Positions 21,515 to 34,147 are shown, numbered from the stretch's first letter. The stretch: DNA of 50,647 nucleotides from Suillus spraguei (GCA_016800925.1 JABCPU010000470.1:1-50647), one strand, 5' to 3'. Notes: a model not told the origin generated them from the sequence alone. Translations and numbers: made by a program.

Positions 21515-22730
21515 GGTTACGGCGTTCTAGACTAATCCATTCGCCACTACTTGACTGTGTCGGTTCCAGCAGAACGAATTGCGTTTGATGTGACCATCGT
21601 CCAACTTCGCGGCTTGCGGTTGAGGGATGTGGGCGATTTACAATTAGATTAATGAATGTCTCAACTTTCTGCATCAAAAAATCGATGGCGGTTGCATATC
21701 GTACGATCTGTGTCACCTGCTGATCAGTCATATACTACAACCTACAGCCTCCGTCAAAGAAGTGTCACAAGTCTCAGGATGACTATTCAAATTCAAAGTT
21801 CATCAGCTGTTGAACCAACTTGTTCAAGCCTGAGAAAACTAGTTATTCATCATATGCACGTAGCCTACGAATTTCTCTCATGCATGTCATAGCTTCCAAG
21901 TCCATTACCCAGAGATCGATCGATCAAGTTCAATGACAATTCTTGCCCTCAAAGCTCCCAAGCTTCCAGTTGAAGCAATCCTAGTACCCAAATCAACGCA
22001 AGTGGTAAAACGAAATTGAAACAGACTTGGTACCACTAGTAAGTACCGTGACCGTAGCAGGGTGGTCTGGTGCAGTGACGAAGGGAGTATCAGATGTCCA
22101 GCACTAGCAGGAGTCCTGGCTCGTAGTTGGTTGTTGTAGTCGGTCTCCCATAGATAGAGTCGCCCCCGATATAGAGATGTAAGGCTGATGGTAAGTTCGA
22201 AGGGGAAAGCGAACAGAATAAGAGGGAGAGGTGGGTGGTTAAGAGGTGGTAGCGACAAGGAACAGATCAACGTAGTTAGGATAGGAGTAGGACTAGACTT
22301 GCGGGACGAGGAACAGGACGGGACGTTTCAAGGACTTTTCTGAGATGCTTTTGAGCAGGGAATCTAGGATAGAATTCGCTGTGGATACGAGTACATGGGC
22401 GGTATATATACGGTTTTGAGTAGTTGACTAGGCCGGAATTGAGTATAAGAGCATGTGGTGATAATAGAAATGAACGGTCGGAGCAAGATAAGGTAAGATG
22501 ATGACCGTTCGCATCACTAGGTCACGTGGACGATAACGTGGTCCGGGCGTAGAGACATACGGTCCTTACAGAGGTTTCAGGCCTCGCAGACCGTCCCTGT
22601 TCCACCACACAATCCTCATGGCCTCATCATCTGCCTGTGCCTCAGGCACCATCCTGTCCCTCCTGAGTCCAATCCTCGCTCAACAACTTATTAAAGATAT
22701 TTGAACCATCGAGTGTGTCCGTATATCAAG
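21515..22730 (-). pseudogene. Partial duplicate of the ATG15 3' end, interrupted by an LTR-like insertion
   Basis: 21515-22036 matches 26517-26960 and 22603-22730 matches 26966-27083 at roughly 80-90 percent by eye. On the minus strand this covers the end of ATG15 exon 5, the last intron, the last exon and the downstream region. In this copy the sequence before the Trp corresponding to EDW is frameshifted, and the last exon reads FNWKLG against FNWEFG in the intact gene. A 566-bp insertion (22037-22602) separates the two parts. It cannot encode a lipase. Confidence 0.75.
22037..22602 (-). mobile_element. LTR-like insertion (probable solo LTR)
   Basis: 566 bp absent from the paralogous segment are flanked by the 5-bp repeat ACCAC (22032-22036, 22603-22607). 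Read on the minus strand it begins (T)GGAACAGGGACGGTCTGCG, contains a TATATATA box near 22400 and has no open frame. Size, 5-bp duplication, TATA and lack of coding fit a solo LTR. The end is CTTACTA rather than a clean CA, so the class is not certain. Confidence 0.6.
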
Positions 22731-23760
22731 CCTCTGTACAATACCGCAATGAAATGGCCTCATCAGATTTTTTAGTGATCAGAACTTATCAGAAGTTTGG
22801 ACGTACGAGTCAGTGTTTCTAAGGTCAAAAACGATGCTAAGGTGCGAGTTACCTACTCAACTTCCGCCATCTGACCTGAAAAAGTTTTTATCAACCAGAC
22901 CTATAATATAAATTTTCTTTACCTGCCTTCCGTACGCTGATGCACCTGGTCCGCCTTTTGTGACCTTCTCTGATTTGGGGAATTTTTGGTGATGTGCCAA
23001 CTGTTGAAAAGTACTTAGCTAAGACCGGCGCTCAGCGCTCATCATTATCCAGAACATGATCATCAATCTTAATCTTTCATAGCATAATTTGAAGGCTTCC
23101 TGTGGTTGTGAGGACGCCCGGATCTTTTTTTCTCATTTCTGTTCGTAGTTAAGAGATGTTTGTATTCATCGCATATCAACCATGGATTATGAATTGGGCT
23201 GTGATGCCATGATTGGTGCATTTATAGTACATCCCATCAACCGCACGCGTGCGATACGTCTTGTATGCACTTACCATTTATTGAAATCCTTATGATTGAT
23301 AGGTCGATGACCGATTTGGAGAAGGTGTGCATAATTATTCATTGAAAGGATTATACAGGTGAGTGATCTGCCTCCCCCTTCATTTCACATATTCCAACGT
23401 CTCTATTATGTCGACATGAGCTCCCTTGTGGAGGTCCTACAAAAAAGACAATATGCTCGGGATGGCCCCGTCGAGAGTCATCCATACAGCAAGGTTCGCA
23501 TCACGCTTAGACCAAGTTTCACATCGGTTTTTACTTATCTTTGATGGCATTCAAGTGTTCCGCCCGTACAAATGTTTCACGACCAACATTTACGTTGAGC
23601 CCCTGGATTTTTTTGACCTTTGGCCAATCAAAGCCGGAACAGATATCATCCCTCGATCTCGTTTTGGCAGTCCAAGCGCTGGGTGTTGGTATATCTAGTA
23701 TAACTGACATCCTCATACACCTATCAAGTTCCCTTCTTACCTGTACCCGTTGTCTACCAA
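22731..23760. other. Intergenic, no gene recognised
   Basis: Two overlapping plus-strand open frames (23426-23698, 23541-23765) lack recognisable motifs. The interval probably includes the promoter of the DUF6533 gene. Confidence 0.35.
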
Positions 23761-25483
23761 TATGACAATAGTCTCAAATGATCCTACTCAGTGGCCGGCT
23801 ATCAATTTTAGTCTTTTTCACAGTTATTTTGTAGGTTCGTGGAGAGCAGTCGGATATTGATGTTGCCAATGCTAACCTTGACTACGGTTTCACAGTTATC
23901 GCCTTTGTTGGAGTAACATATGATTGGGGTGAGCATGATAATATTGAAGTACTGCTGATATCTTACAAGTACTTTCAGTACTTACCTTCGGACAAGAAGT
24001 ATGTTGACGGTATGACCGGAGTAATTTTACTAAGAATGGTCTTATAGGTCGAATTAGTCTGGGTAAGTAGAGTCTTATGTCAGATGAACACACATGAAAG
24101 TGTACTTGATTTCAGAGACAACGCTGGTCCCTGATGTCAGTCCTGTATCTTGATGTATGTAGCTTGCCTGTCACGGTTGTCATGTTGTACTGACTTGAAA
24201 GTATCCTAGGTGCGCTATCTTGGAATAGTATGTGCTGGGTATGTTCGGAAGGCTCAAAATTGGCCTTGTACTAATGAACCTTCTCTCACAATCAGCTTGA
24301 ACATAGTGTGTATGTTTTCTCACATTCGATGTCTTTGCTTCTTCTGACCGGTGGTATAAGCCAGTACTCCGACGATCTCGGTGACAGATGCAGTGAGTTT
24401 TTTGCACCATGCCTGCTATTCTCCTCCAATTAAATGTAGTGCCCCATAGGGGTGACTGAATTTTTATCAACTGTGTGGTTCACTAATAACTACCACACTT
24501 TACTGCCACAGATGTAAGTCTATCTTGAGTGTTCTACCCGAAGTTGGTCACTGACTGGATTCGTTAGGCTCGATTATTTATGCCGTACGGAGTTTGACGA
24601 TTTCTGTGGTATATGCAATGGTGTTGGGTGAGCTTAGACTTCAGCGATATTGACTTGACTGAGACATACTACAAGTCAGCCATTACCACCACTCGGTTAT
24701 ATGCCATGTATCAAGAATCCAGAAAGATCCTGATATCTCTCGCTGTCACCTCCGTGGCTATCAGCATTTTCACCGGAATACTCGCTGTAATGATGACGAT
24801 CTATATTTCAGGGGGTAGGTTCAATTGTTGATGACAAAAATGTACATGGGGCTCATTGATAAATACCAGAGAAACTTATTCTCTCAGGCACCTATCAGTG
24901 CTCGTTTAGCATTCTTAGCTCTGCGGAATATATCTCACTTCTGATTCCCATTGGCTGGATACTCATGACTGCCTGGGAGGTCCTCGCACTGTGTCTTGCA
25001 GTATGGATTGCTGTGAAACACTTCCTTGAACTGCGACAATGTTCGCCAGGAGGGATTGTTGTGGACTGTTTCGCGGTGTTGATCAAAACTCACATGCTTT
25101 ACTTTGCGAGGTGAGCTTGTGCTGTGAATATGGTTCCCGTTTTCGCTAAAGGAGCGGATATACCAGCTTTGTTGCTACTTCTTCCTTCACCGTCTTTATT
25201 GGTTTGTCTTCAACAAACTCAGCAGTATGTCAATTTTTCACTGACCCCTGCATGCGACCATGGTTCATGATTTCTATAGGACCCATTATCCCTGCAAAAT
25301 CAGATTTATTACGGCCTACTTCAGATCTTCTCGGCTGTGCAGCCGTCTGTGCTGGGATCACGCCTAATCCTTGGGGTTCGAGAATACAACGCTAGTCTCG
25401 TGGCCAATTCCGATACAGCAACAGACATGACCTCAATCGCTTTCCAGGAGCGCGTGCATATATCGACTGGCAGCAGTGTGTAA
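23761..25483 (+). CDS. DUF6533-family multi-pass membrane protein
   Basis: A many-exon gene with very small exons. Placed pieces include 23835-23928 (IDVANANLDYGFTVIAFVGV then TYDW), 23979-23998 (VLTFGQE), 24048-24062 (VELVW), 24116-24154 (RQRWSLMSVLYLD) and 24210-24238 (VRYLGIVC). Later exons read PTISVTDAV, RLYAMYQESRKILISLAV, SLLIPIGWILMTAWEVLALC and FLELRQCSPGGIVVDC. The final exon is 25280-25483 (SLQNQIYYGLLQIF ... SIAFQERVHISTGSSV). The YDW...TF..E....W motif and repeated hydrophobic helices are the hallmarks of fungal DUF6533 proteins, which have about seven helices and an unknown role at the membrane. The start codon (about 23761) and the junction near 24395-24560 are not settled. No disabling stop was found in the parts that could be read. 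Confidence 0.78.
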
Positions 25484-26239
25484 TGTTCGGTGAAATTAGT
25501 GCTCTGCAAGGAGCAGGGGCATTTGCTTTTATTTATTCCCACTTTCGTGATAGTCTTGATCTAAGCTATTTAGTGTTTTGAAGTGGATTTCAAAGAGACA
25601 TGAGACTAGGCAATGATTTCGTCCTAGTATTTCATTGAGTGATTTGCTATAGGTCCTGACAATGTTTAAACGATATCCTGGATATCTCTACTGGCGCTAG
25701 TGTCCATGCTTGCACCAACCACTGGTCATGCTTTTTTGTGTAATGGCAATCATTCCAAGGAGAAAATGAGCGCGCGAGCCAAGTCGAGCGACAGTGGAAT
25801 GCTTCAGCCTGAGTTCCTTGGCAATCCTTTCAATTCATCTTGCCTCATGATTCAACAAACCCAGTCTTCTCACCTCAGACCGGTCAAGCACCGTTTTCTC
25901 TAGCGTCAACCCTCGACATCCATTGAATGTCGTCGCATGAGCAGGTCAGAGGGGAAACTACTTACGATTTACGGTCCACCTTGAACGCACTGGATTGAAT
26001 GGGAAAGTGATGGAAGGCAGGTAATGTATCTTTGACTGCTTCACAGGGTTGACAACTTGATAGCGACATCGAACGCCGAGAAGCTTGCGATGGCCGTCAT
26101 TGGCCGAATTGTCCTTCGACATATCTGTCGAGGTCGAAGAGATTATTGGTCCTCGACAGGCTCATCAGATGGATGCGGGATCTTGATGGCTTGTTTTGTG
26201 TGACAGTGTATATTCCTTGAATTCCGGCGAATACAGTGC
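25484..26239. other. Intergenic, nothing recognised
   Basis: A plus-strand open frame (25700-25903) has no recognisable motif. No RNA gene or repeat is seen. Confidence 0.35.
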
Positions 26240-26512
26240 CATCAGGAAATTCACACATTCCTTAACATGCTTAATCAGCTTAACTCACTTATCTCAAAAC
26301 TTGTTTGCTCTCTCTCACATCATTCACCTGGCATATCTTATATTTTTTGAGTGCGAAATACAATAAAACATGTATATTAATATATCTCAACTTTTTTTTT
26401 CTGAATTCATTCACATTGAAATTTTGGACAAGTAGATTCAATTTCACCAAGGCAGTTAAGTGTAAATAAGTCCGCATAAGGGCACGTCAAGGAATGTGTG
26501 AATTTCCTGATG
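26240..26512. mobile_element. MITE copy 1 (273 bp)
   Basis: The 24-bp terminal inverted repeat starts CATCAGGAAATTCACACATT and the whole 273 bp is base-for-base identical, by eye, to 35607-35879, including a run of nine T. It is AT-rich and non-coding. This copy lies directly beside the duplicated segment downstream of ATG15. Confidence 0.85.
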
Positions 26513-26868
26513 CGCTCTAGACCAATCCATTCACCACTATTTGACTGCGTTGGATCCAGCAAGACCGATTGCGTTTCGAAGTGACCATGATCCATCCAGC
26601 TTCGCGGCTTGCGTTTGAAGGATGTGGGCGATTTGGTACAGTCAGATTAACGAATGTCTTAACTTTCTGCAACGAAGAATCGATTGTGGTTGCATATCGT
26701 ACGATCTACGTCACTCGCGGATCAGTCTTACTACAATCTACAGTCTCCGTCAAAGAAGTGTCACAAATTTCAGTTCATCAGCTGTTCAAACCTGAGGAAA
26801 CTAGTTATTCGTCATGTATGTACGAGTTTCTCTTATGTTATAGCTTCTATTACCTAGAGATCGATCGA

Positions 26869-28366
26869 TCAACTCTTGCTATGAAAGCTCCCAAACTCCC
26901 AGTTGAAGCAATCCTAGCGCACCAATCAACGCTAGTGGTAAAACGAAACTTGAAACAGACTTACAACACAATCCTCATCCGCCTTCGCCTCAGGCACCGT
27001 TCTGCCCTCCTGCCCTTCCTGAGTCCAATCCTCATTCAACAACCTATCAATTATTTGAACGATCGAGTGTGTCCGTATGTCAACAGACCACTTGAGGTGC
27101 GTGACAGTATCGTAGCGAATGACCTTGCCCAAATGGCAGCGTGTCTCCATAGCATAGCCTGCGATGCCACAAGACGAGGTAACACCGGTACAGGTGCCCA
27201 TTGGAATAGGATCAGCTGTGTGGAAGACATGGATGACGTGGTGCGTCGAAGGCTGAAAGTTATCCAAGGGGTCAGTAGTTGTAAATGGTTGTGATGAAGA
27301 AGCTTTGGACTCACTGGAGAAGGCAGGTGTAAACGCGTTGCAGCTAATTTCTCGGAGGGGGCTTCAAATGCGACAACAGGTGCCCCGAATGTCACACCAA
27401 CAAGCGAGGCGAGGGAGCCACCGAGAGAATGCCCTTTGAGATGATGAGAAATGGTCAGGAGATATAGCGGTTAAACGTACCTATGAGCCAGATATTGGCA
27501 TTGGGATACAAATATGTGACGTTATTATATAAATTCTGTAGTGCAATCAGACTGAAAAGTTAAACTTTGAGATGGCACATACCACTCCAACAGAATAATA
27601 TAAGCTCTCCCCTATCAAACTCCTCTCCAGACATTCCTGATCACATCTATAGCTACCCTGGTGGCAATCGCAAACCGTTGACCAAGTTGGACCAACTCTT
27701 GCACAACAACAAGAAAACAAAAGATTGTCGTTCAGCTTATCCTTTCGTACAGTTGGGCCGCCACCACCTGTAATCCAGCCAGCGGAAGTACCCTTGATCG
27801 AAAGCACCACTGTTGAGTTGTCGTCCGAGACAAAAATATGCCCTCGAAGGCCATCTGCATCAGGTTCCCAACCAAACGGTGTCGACTATTATTTCTCAAT
27901 ATACTGTAAAATGTATCATCAATGTAGATGAACGCACCTTATTCCAGCCTTCCGATGTGTACCAATCCGAAGCAGTGGGTGATGTATATGCATTGGAGGT
28001 CATCTTTGCAAGTGTGAGCAGTGTCTCTCTCTCATCAACGTTCGGTCCGAGGACATCTGTTTGATCCCATAATACCCGTTCGCTCTGGTCATATCTAATA
28101 GAGCGCAGTCGAGCGCTATGGAATGCGTTTGCCGACTGTGGCCTGTGCGTTTGGATGTTCGACGTGCTTACGACATACGAATCTGAGGAGAATGATGGAA
28201 CAACATTGGAGAATATCACCCGAGAATCATTAGTTATAGCATGCTCGTGCCGTAGCTGGAAGGACAACGGTGTGCGGGCTGGCAGGACAGCAGGTGGCTG
28301 AGAGAGGTCGAGCCAAAGTAGTGAACCAAGCAGGAAGCGAAGAGTGGTAGGCAGTAAATTAAGCAT
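26869..28366 (-). CDS. ATG15: Autophagy-related lipase ATG15
   Basis: Six exons (28366-27938, 27885-27583, 27535-27481, 27433-27315, 27252-26965, 26913-26869) with GT-AG introns of 47-62 nt join to exactly 413 codons. The protein starts with a hydrophobic signal-anchor ([14 protein letters not shown]). It carries [39 protein letters not shown], the nucleophile elbow GHSLGG with Ser near residue 265, [11 protein letters not shown] and [13 protein letters not shown]. It ends with the conserved [12 protein letters not shown] motif reached only through the last small exon. Atg15 is a vacuolar phospholipase, delivered as a type II membrane protein, that breaks down autophagic and multivesicular bodies. 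The 3' end is partly duplicated at 21515-22730, but this copy shows no defect. Length (412) is somewhat below several characterised fungal Atg15 proteins, which carry longer tails. Confidence 0.93.
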
Positions 28367-28824
28367 TGCGGGTTAAAAGTCTAGGGGTATCTATGCATGA
28401 GACGTGGAGTAGATCGTCGTTCTATCACAACCGTGTTCGGGCCTTGAGGAGAACACATCATCCTACATGTGCTAAATTGGGAAGGTTGCTGGAGGTTATG
28501 ATTACGTCAGCTTTGGTCCATTTTTCAGTTGAGGCTCGTCGAGTCTCGAGTCTCGAGACCGCGACGATGGAGTTTGGAGTTTGGACCGCCCAAGTCAGGC
28601 CGCCTGATTGTTTTCATTGATTATGATCCTCAACGACGGACGGAGGCTTGACTAGATCACATTGACTGTACCCAGGTTGTGGAGCTTGTGGAAGCGCCCA
28701 TTGATGGGCCCTGGGTCTAGCCCACAACGGCCTTCGCCCAAGGGTCCCGCTTCTGATCTCTAAGTCCAAAGGCGACCATTATAGAACTAAGCAGTGTCTC
28801 GCCCATCTCTTATCTACAAGCCTC
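28367..28824. other. Divergent promoter region between ATG15 and the DUF6593 gene
   Basis: About 460 bp separate two divergent start codons, so regulatory elements of both may lie here. A short palindromic stretch (CGAGTCTCGAGTCTCGAG) is at about 28540. No gene is recognised. Confidence 0.4.
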
Positions 28825-29465
28825 ATGGAACTCTGCCTGCGACACAATGACCCCACGCAGACCCTGCTCATGACCCCAGACGGTATAGTCATGTACCAGG
28901 TCAACACGGTACTAGGACAAACTACTACGATAAGCCGTTTCGAAAACCACCCTCGACTCTTAAGCAGTGGGCGGGTATCTTGCGTCGTTGGTGAAGTCGA
29001 TAGCGGCCGATTGAGGTTACTCGATGGCGAGAGCCCGATAGAAATTGTGATGGTTTCGGGCGCGGACTCGGAAGAGCCCGAAAGTCTCGACAGGTAAGGC
29101 ACTAGTTTTAATACATTGACGTTAATTTGAGATTATAAAGAGACCTTGGACCTTTAATGGACCAGGCGATAAGCCGTACACATGGCAGATCATGCTTCGC
29201 TCTCCGGTGGTAAGTCGTTGGCTAATTGATGTACGCGCCGTCTCTGACCGTAATCTAGCTTTTTGTATCCGGCAATGCACCCATCCCTCTAGCACGATAT
29301 AGACATGCAAAACTTGGTATCATATCACGATCAAGACGAGCTTTCCTCGAAATATTCCCGGCTGGAATAAATGTAATCGATTTGATCGTCGTTACATTTG
29401 TTTCTTATGCGAAACATCGTTGGGTGGACGAGCCTCACCATGAGCCTAATGTATCGGCAATTTAG
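28825..29465 (+). CDS. DUF6593-family protein, 180 residues
   Basis: Three exons (28825-29093, 29143-29209, 29259-29465) join in frame to 181 codons; introns are 49 nt each with GT-AG ends. It begins MELCLRHNDPTQTLLMTPDG, has PWTFNGPGDKPYTWQI in the middle and YRHAKLGIISRSRRAFLEIF then DLIVVTFVSYAKHR near the end. The opening half-beta pattern, the GP.GK.Y.W motif and the late D.IVVTF helix are typical of the fungal DUF6593 family, whose function is unknown. The paralogue at 42541-43231 has the same intron phases and a middle exon of the same 67-nt length. The other side of the 5' region drives ATG15. Confidence 0.85.
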
Positions 29466-31116
29466 TCAACCATTCAACGTTAACTCGGAGTCCCGACACA
29501 CGCTTATTTGAATTTCACTTCTTCACCATCGGGCAATCACAGTAGCGAAACTCATACCCCACTATACCAACCCGCTCCCCCCCTCTGCCTACATACACAC
29601 ACTTCCCCCCAATAACTATTCCCTTTGTACGAAGTTGGTAGTTGGCTTTTAAATAGCATGCCAACAGAGTACGTGTTTCGTTCTACATCAATACTAGTAC
29701 ATATACTTTATGATAGAAAGTCGGGAGCAAACCCCCCACACTTGAATAAGGCTACGTTCTAGCTCGTGTCAATACTGGAGCAGGATGCCGTATTGTTTCT
29801 AACTTAAACAAGAGCATGAAGTTCAGGTACATCATACTGAGAATTGAGTGAAGGAAAAGTGATTGTCGAAAAGGGAATCCGCCCCTGGGGATGTGGAGAG
29901 GTGCCACCTTCACACCTTGTAGTCAAAGCAAAAACTCGATACTACGTAGGACGGAATAAAGGTCACGGCTCGATAAAGCTATTAAGATCTGCTATGAGAA
30001 AATACAATAGCAAGGTGTGTTTGTTGTCGACCTGTGGTTTGTGAAGCGTTGTAATTTAAATAAGGACACGAAGGCCGCCGGCCACAGCTAGTCGAAGGTT
30101 AGTCTGACTTCAACTTCCTTCGCATGAATATGCAAACGTTCAACTCATTCGTTGACTCGTCAGTACTCCCAGATTACCTGCAGAACATTGCAAGTTGCAA
30201 GTGCTCGTGAGTTGTTGAAATATTAGGTACAGAAATGATGCTTACCCGGATGTTACTTGGCATACCAAAATTCAATAATGACCACGGAAATGCAAGGATT
30301 CATCCATAATAAAACAAGCTCTTGACTTTGTCTCACCCCTTGTCCTCTGGAAAATTTTCAAAGGGCGACCCGCACGAGACGCCTGAACACAAGGATGTGT
30401 GTTCTCTTCGTAGACTCTCGAGCTTCCAGAGTGGATATAAGAGCATCTGTACGAGCTTTTGACTTGGTAATGTGAGTGAGTATCACAAGTTGATGATATA
30501 TCAGGACATTTACGTACGCTGAGGTTTGCTACGATGTAGTCTGTGGATCACGGGCTTTTGACATTGAGGTCAGCCACTGTCTATGAGTTGTTGGAACTTT
30601 GACTATGTTTGGGAGACCGATGCTGGTCCGCCGTCGGAGTGTAGATCAGCAACACTTGGTAGAGTATAAACGTTTAATGGGCACTGGCCGCGTGTAGTAG
30701 TCATTGCTGGTAGGTGACTAGATGACTTTGTGAGTATGTCACTGAGTAGATCTATATAGCCTGATCAATGATGCGACAGCGGTGACAGCCACAACAGTGG
30801 CTTACTGCCAGTGGTTCTGCTGGACGCTACCGACATATCTCAAAGTCACTGTAACAGTATTTATCAAAGAAAAGTGGTTGAGACGCAGTACTAAGGTGCG
30901 CGAACAAATTCCGAATGCGGTTGGAGGCAATTCAATTTCAAATTTCACCCCGGAGTCCTACGCGAGTCGCGACTCACTTGGTCATGAGTGACACTTCACA
31001 AGTTGGACCGGCCAACCTTGTCTGAGATACTAGTAACGTCTAGATTGGCGTCAGTCTCTATCAATTGCTCTGCAGTGCTTGTCTAAGCATACTATCATCT
31101 CCAGATACTTCGAGGC
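29466..31116. other. Gene-poor interval, two short unassigned open frames
   Basis: Plus-strand frames at 29844-30044 and 30782-30991 have no recognisable motif, and no splice pattern links them to neighbours. No RNA gene or repeat is recognised. Confidence 0.35.
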
Positions 31117-31434
31117 TTGCAGTTTCGCTGCCATCACAACGTCATGATGTCAACCAACCTAGTGCACCCAGTGCCCATCGATTTGGCTTTGACGTTATCC
31201 AATACATCACCTTTCTTTTCCAATCCCGCAAGCCTCCCAAGTGTACATCCCGAGCTGCAAGGCCTCACCTACGTTAAAGCAGTGGGCACTGGATTGATGT
31301 CGAACGAACATATATATAAACTGGAAGACGGAGAACGAGCCGCAACTGTAGTGGACATTTTGAAGAAAGAGGGAGGGGTGTATAATGTGATTTTGCTTGA
31401 GAAGAAGAAACGGGCCAAGAGAGATGAGTTTTGA
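31117..31434 (+). CDS. Small unidentified protein with basic C-terminus
   Basis: An open frame of about 105 codons; the ATG at 31150 (STNLVHPVPIDLALTLSN) may be the better start. It contains LPSVHPELQGLTYVKAVGTG, YKLEDGERAATVVDILKKEG and ends LLEKKKRAKRDEF. The second half looks like a compact alpha/beta unit with a charged tail. I do not recognise the family. No intron is needed. The neighbouring kinase gene converges on it from the right. Confidence 0.45.
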   Translation: MQFRCHHNVMMSTNLVHPVPIDLALTLSNTSPFFSNPASLPSVHPELQGLTYVKAVGTGLMSNEHIYKLEDGERAATVVDILKKEGGVYNVILLEKKKRAKRDEF

Positions 31435-31641
31435 TTTATGAGCATTGCTGTGTATTAAACATTTCTCGGAAAAAGTTTTGATTCAGACGGTACCAGTACG
31501 AGTTACACAACGACATATTTTCAAGAAATTCAGCGTTTGTAGGGTTGAAATAAATAACTAGGAGACACTGAATAAAAATACGAATATACGAGGAGAGGAT
31601 GTGGTGCAAATCGATTATCTCAGAGCAATTGCCTACATTCA

Positions 31642-32812
31642 TTATGACGGTGGTAATGCGCTTCGAACATAACTCAGAACGTGGTCAATCGTCGGTCTGT
31701 CAGACGATCTTGACCAGCATTTCTGAAGAAAGGGTACGTGGCGCCTGTCAACTGAACTGTCCGCTGCCACGGGTTCCATACCCTTGTGCCTAGCAGCCAT
31801 GATATGAAGTGGATCTTCTAGCCAATAATAAGGGACCTTTCCGGATAGCACCTGAATTGTAACTCAAAACGCAAGTATCGCAAGATAAAAGGAGGAGCGG
31901 CGTACCAGAAGTATTACGGAACCGAGCGAGTAAACGTCAGAGTAGGTAGTTGGCTTCCCAGCTTCATCATCTGTAAGATTTATCAATTCAGGCGCAGCCC
32001 AGCGTATAGATCCTGGGTAGTAAGCTTCGCACGACGAGCTATCGCATTCCGCAAGGACCATCGAGAGTCCAAAGTCTGTTACGTGAGCGCTTCCTCTGGA
32101 ATCGATCAGTATATTGTGCTGTGCTGGTTCAGCTTATCGAGCACATGTCCACAGAGCTGTAACTTACTCCGGTGAGGTTCCCATGGATGACATGTTTGTC
32201 GTGAACTGCAGAAACTGTCAAAGCTGTTTGTAAGAAAGCATGAACCAGCACAAACGGTATTGAATAGCTGCCGTAATTTGCTCAAGCTATAAAGAAGTTG
32301 TCAAGACGATCAATTTGGATAACTTGGCAGGACACACGAGTATGAATTTGTCTCTATCCAATAGATTAAAAAACTCAAGAGACAGGTAGTTCGTCAATGA
32401 TCCGCGCTCCATCCAGGGAGTTACGAATGCGGGGAGTGGTCCAAATCCTGAGGTTGTCCCAAAAAAGTGAAGGACATTCTTATGATGTAATGCTGCCCAC
32501 GCGCGCACTTCACCATAGATCCTCTGAGACATTATTAGCATGAATATTGAGCGAGCTGTCGCCATGTACCTTGCGCAATGCCCCTTGTCGCTTCCTCACT
32601 CAAATCAAGGATCCTCAACGATTTGATAGCCACCTATTGTGAACTTCGTTGGCGGTGATGAATGAAAGAAAACGAAGTACCTCTATTTTTCCATGGGACT
32701 TTGAAACCATGGTACATCGGTAGACATCGCTCAAATCTCCGATGAAATGAGGGATATTATCATATCTGGAAATAAATGTGCGAGGAACCTCTGTTGATTT
32801 TTCCTGGATCAT
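31642..32812 (-). CDS. TKL-like kinase-fold protein with HGN loop (probable pseudokinase)
   Basis: Minus-strand multi-exon gene. Exon 1 (32812-32681) has the N-lobe start HFIGDLSDVYRCTMVSK, exon 2 (32633-32570) begins VAIKSLRILDLSEEA, exon 3 starts at 32523 (RIYGEVRAWAALHHKNVLHF). Then come WMERGSLTNYL, VHDKHVIHGNLT, NILIDSRGSAHVTDFGLS, IRWAAPEL, SDVYSLG and PYYWLEDPLH, with the end RPTIDHVLSYVRSALPPS. The lysine, the loop Asn and DFG are kept, but the catalytic-loop Asp is Asn (HGN). In most kinases that change abolishes phosphotransfer, so a scaffold or regulatory role is likely. The C-lobe is complete and no stop or frameshift was seen in the exons read. Confidence 0.8.
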
Positions 32813-33919
32813 GTCGGACCTAGTATATCAAAGGTGCTTTCTTTAGATTAACAGACTAAACTAACAAGAGTTTTCTTACAGATAATGCCATAGTCCAATG
32901 ACCCCACCAGGCTGATAGAACAAAGTGGTGTATTTCATGATTAGAACGCTGAGAAACCCGCCTACCTTCAGACAAAAAGATATGAAACATCGCTGTGCAC
33001 CTCCAACTCTGCCGCGGGTCACAAAGCCAGACAGACTGGACAGACTGTTAGGATGTGATACGATGGTCAAGATAAGCAAGCGCCGAAGCTAGTAAATCCT
33101 GACCCTGAAGGGCTGAGTTCGAAGGCGACTAAAAAAGGATGGGCGCTTCCCCGCCTACGTGTCATGCAATCACATCGAGTCATCGACTCCGGGTGAATTC
33201 CAGCGCTGTGTATATTCAGGCGCCTAAAAACCGTGAGTATCCTGTATATCATGATACCATAATAAGTTGCCCTTATGATTTATCCCTGATATATATGTGT
33301 TATTACATAACGTGAACGGAGACAGTCTCATTGTCCTGTCAAAATTGGATCCTACTTTGCTTGCCATGTCTCTTTAATCTCTCGCCAATTTGCGTCTAAT
33401 ACTTGCTGCTGAACATCTTCCATGGTTCGCGCATACCTGGCAACAACGCATCGATACAGTAACATAAGACCAACCTTCTATCCACGGACCACCGAAGTTC
33501 CTCCACATATACCTGCAGATATCAACAGTATAGTATGCCGCTTACCGTCGTTTTTGTGGGCGCCATGAAACGCGAGCCGAAATTACTGAGGTCGTCATTT
33601 TGCGTGCACAAGCAAGTAGTGTGGCGACCATGTCTTCCCTAACTCATATCTCACAATAGGTTGTACCATATTTCGTTGGATAGTGACCCGTGACATCACG
33701 GACCTTAAGATGGTATCGTAACTGGACTCGCCGAACGCGATCATGAGTCAGACGTTACTGCAGTGTTTGCGGAGGAAACAACAGAATCTTCACTATCGGA
33801 ATCGGGCCCGGAGTACCGATCGTACTATGTGTTTGAAATTGAAACATTTTCATCCTAGTGAGCAGAGTGCTCACTTCTTGCACGATCATCGAAGAACAGA
33901 GGCATTCAATTGATAGATG
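32813..33919. other. Intergenic, nothing recognised
   Basis: Short open frames without motifs. The tandem segmental duplication starts at about 33920. Confidence 0.35.
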
Positions 33920-34147
33920 CTAGTACTATGGGTGCCGAAAAATCAAAATCCTCGAAACCATACATATCTACGAAAAATATCGTGTAACCGATCATGTACG
34001 ATATCCAGAATGGGGCCCCGTGCTGTCAGAGAAACAACGCCGGTGGCAAATGACCCCATGCAAGTCCATAGTAATAAGAATTCAGAGACGAGTGTAAGAG
34101 TTACAAGTGAAGGGATAAGCAAGTAGACATGAGTTTCTCACATAGGC

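Noticed and set aside
23359..23765. Overlapping plus-strand frames upstream of the DUF6533 gene
   Set aside because: No recognisable domain and mutually overlapping in different frames; treated as promoter or spacer.
26289..26477. 62-codon frame identical to one at 35656-35844
   Set aside because: Both are inside the non-coding MITE copies.
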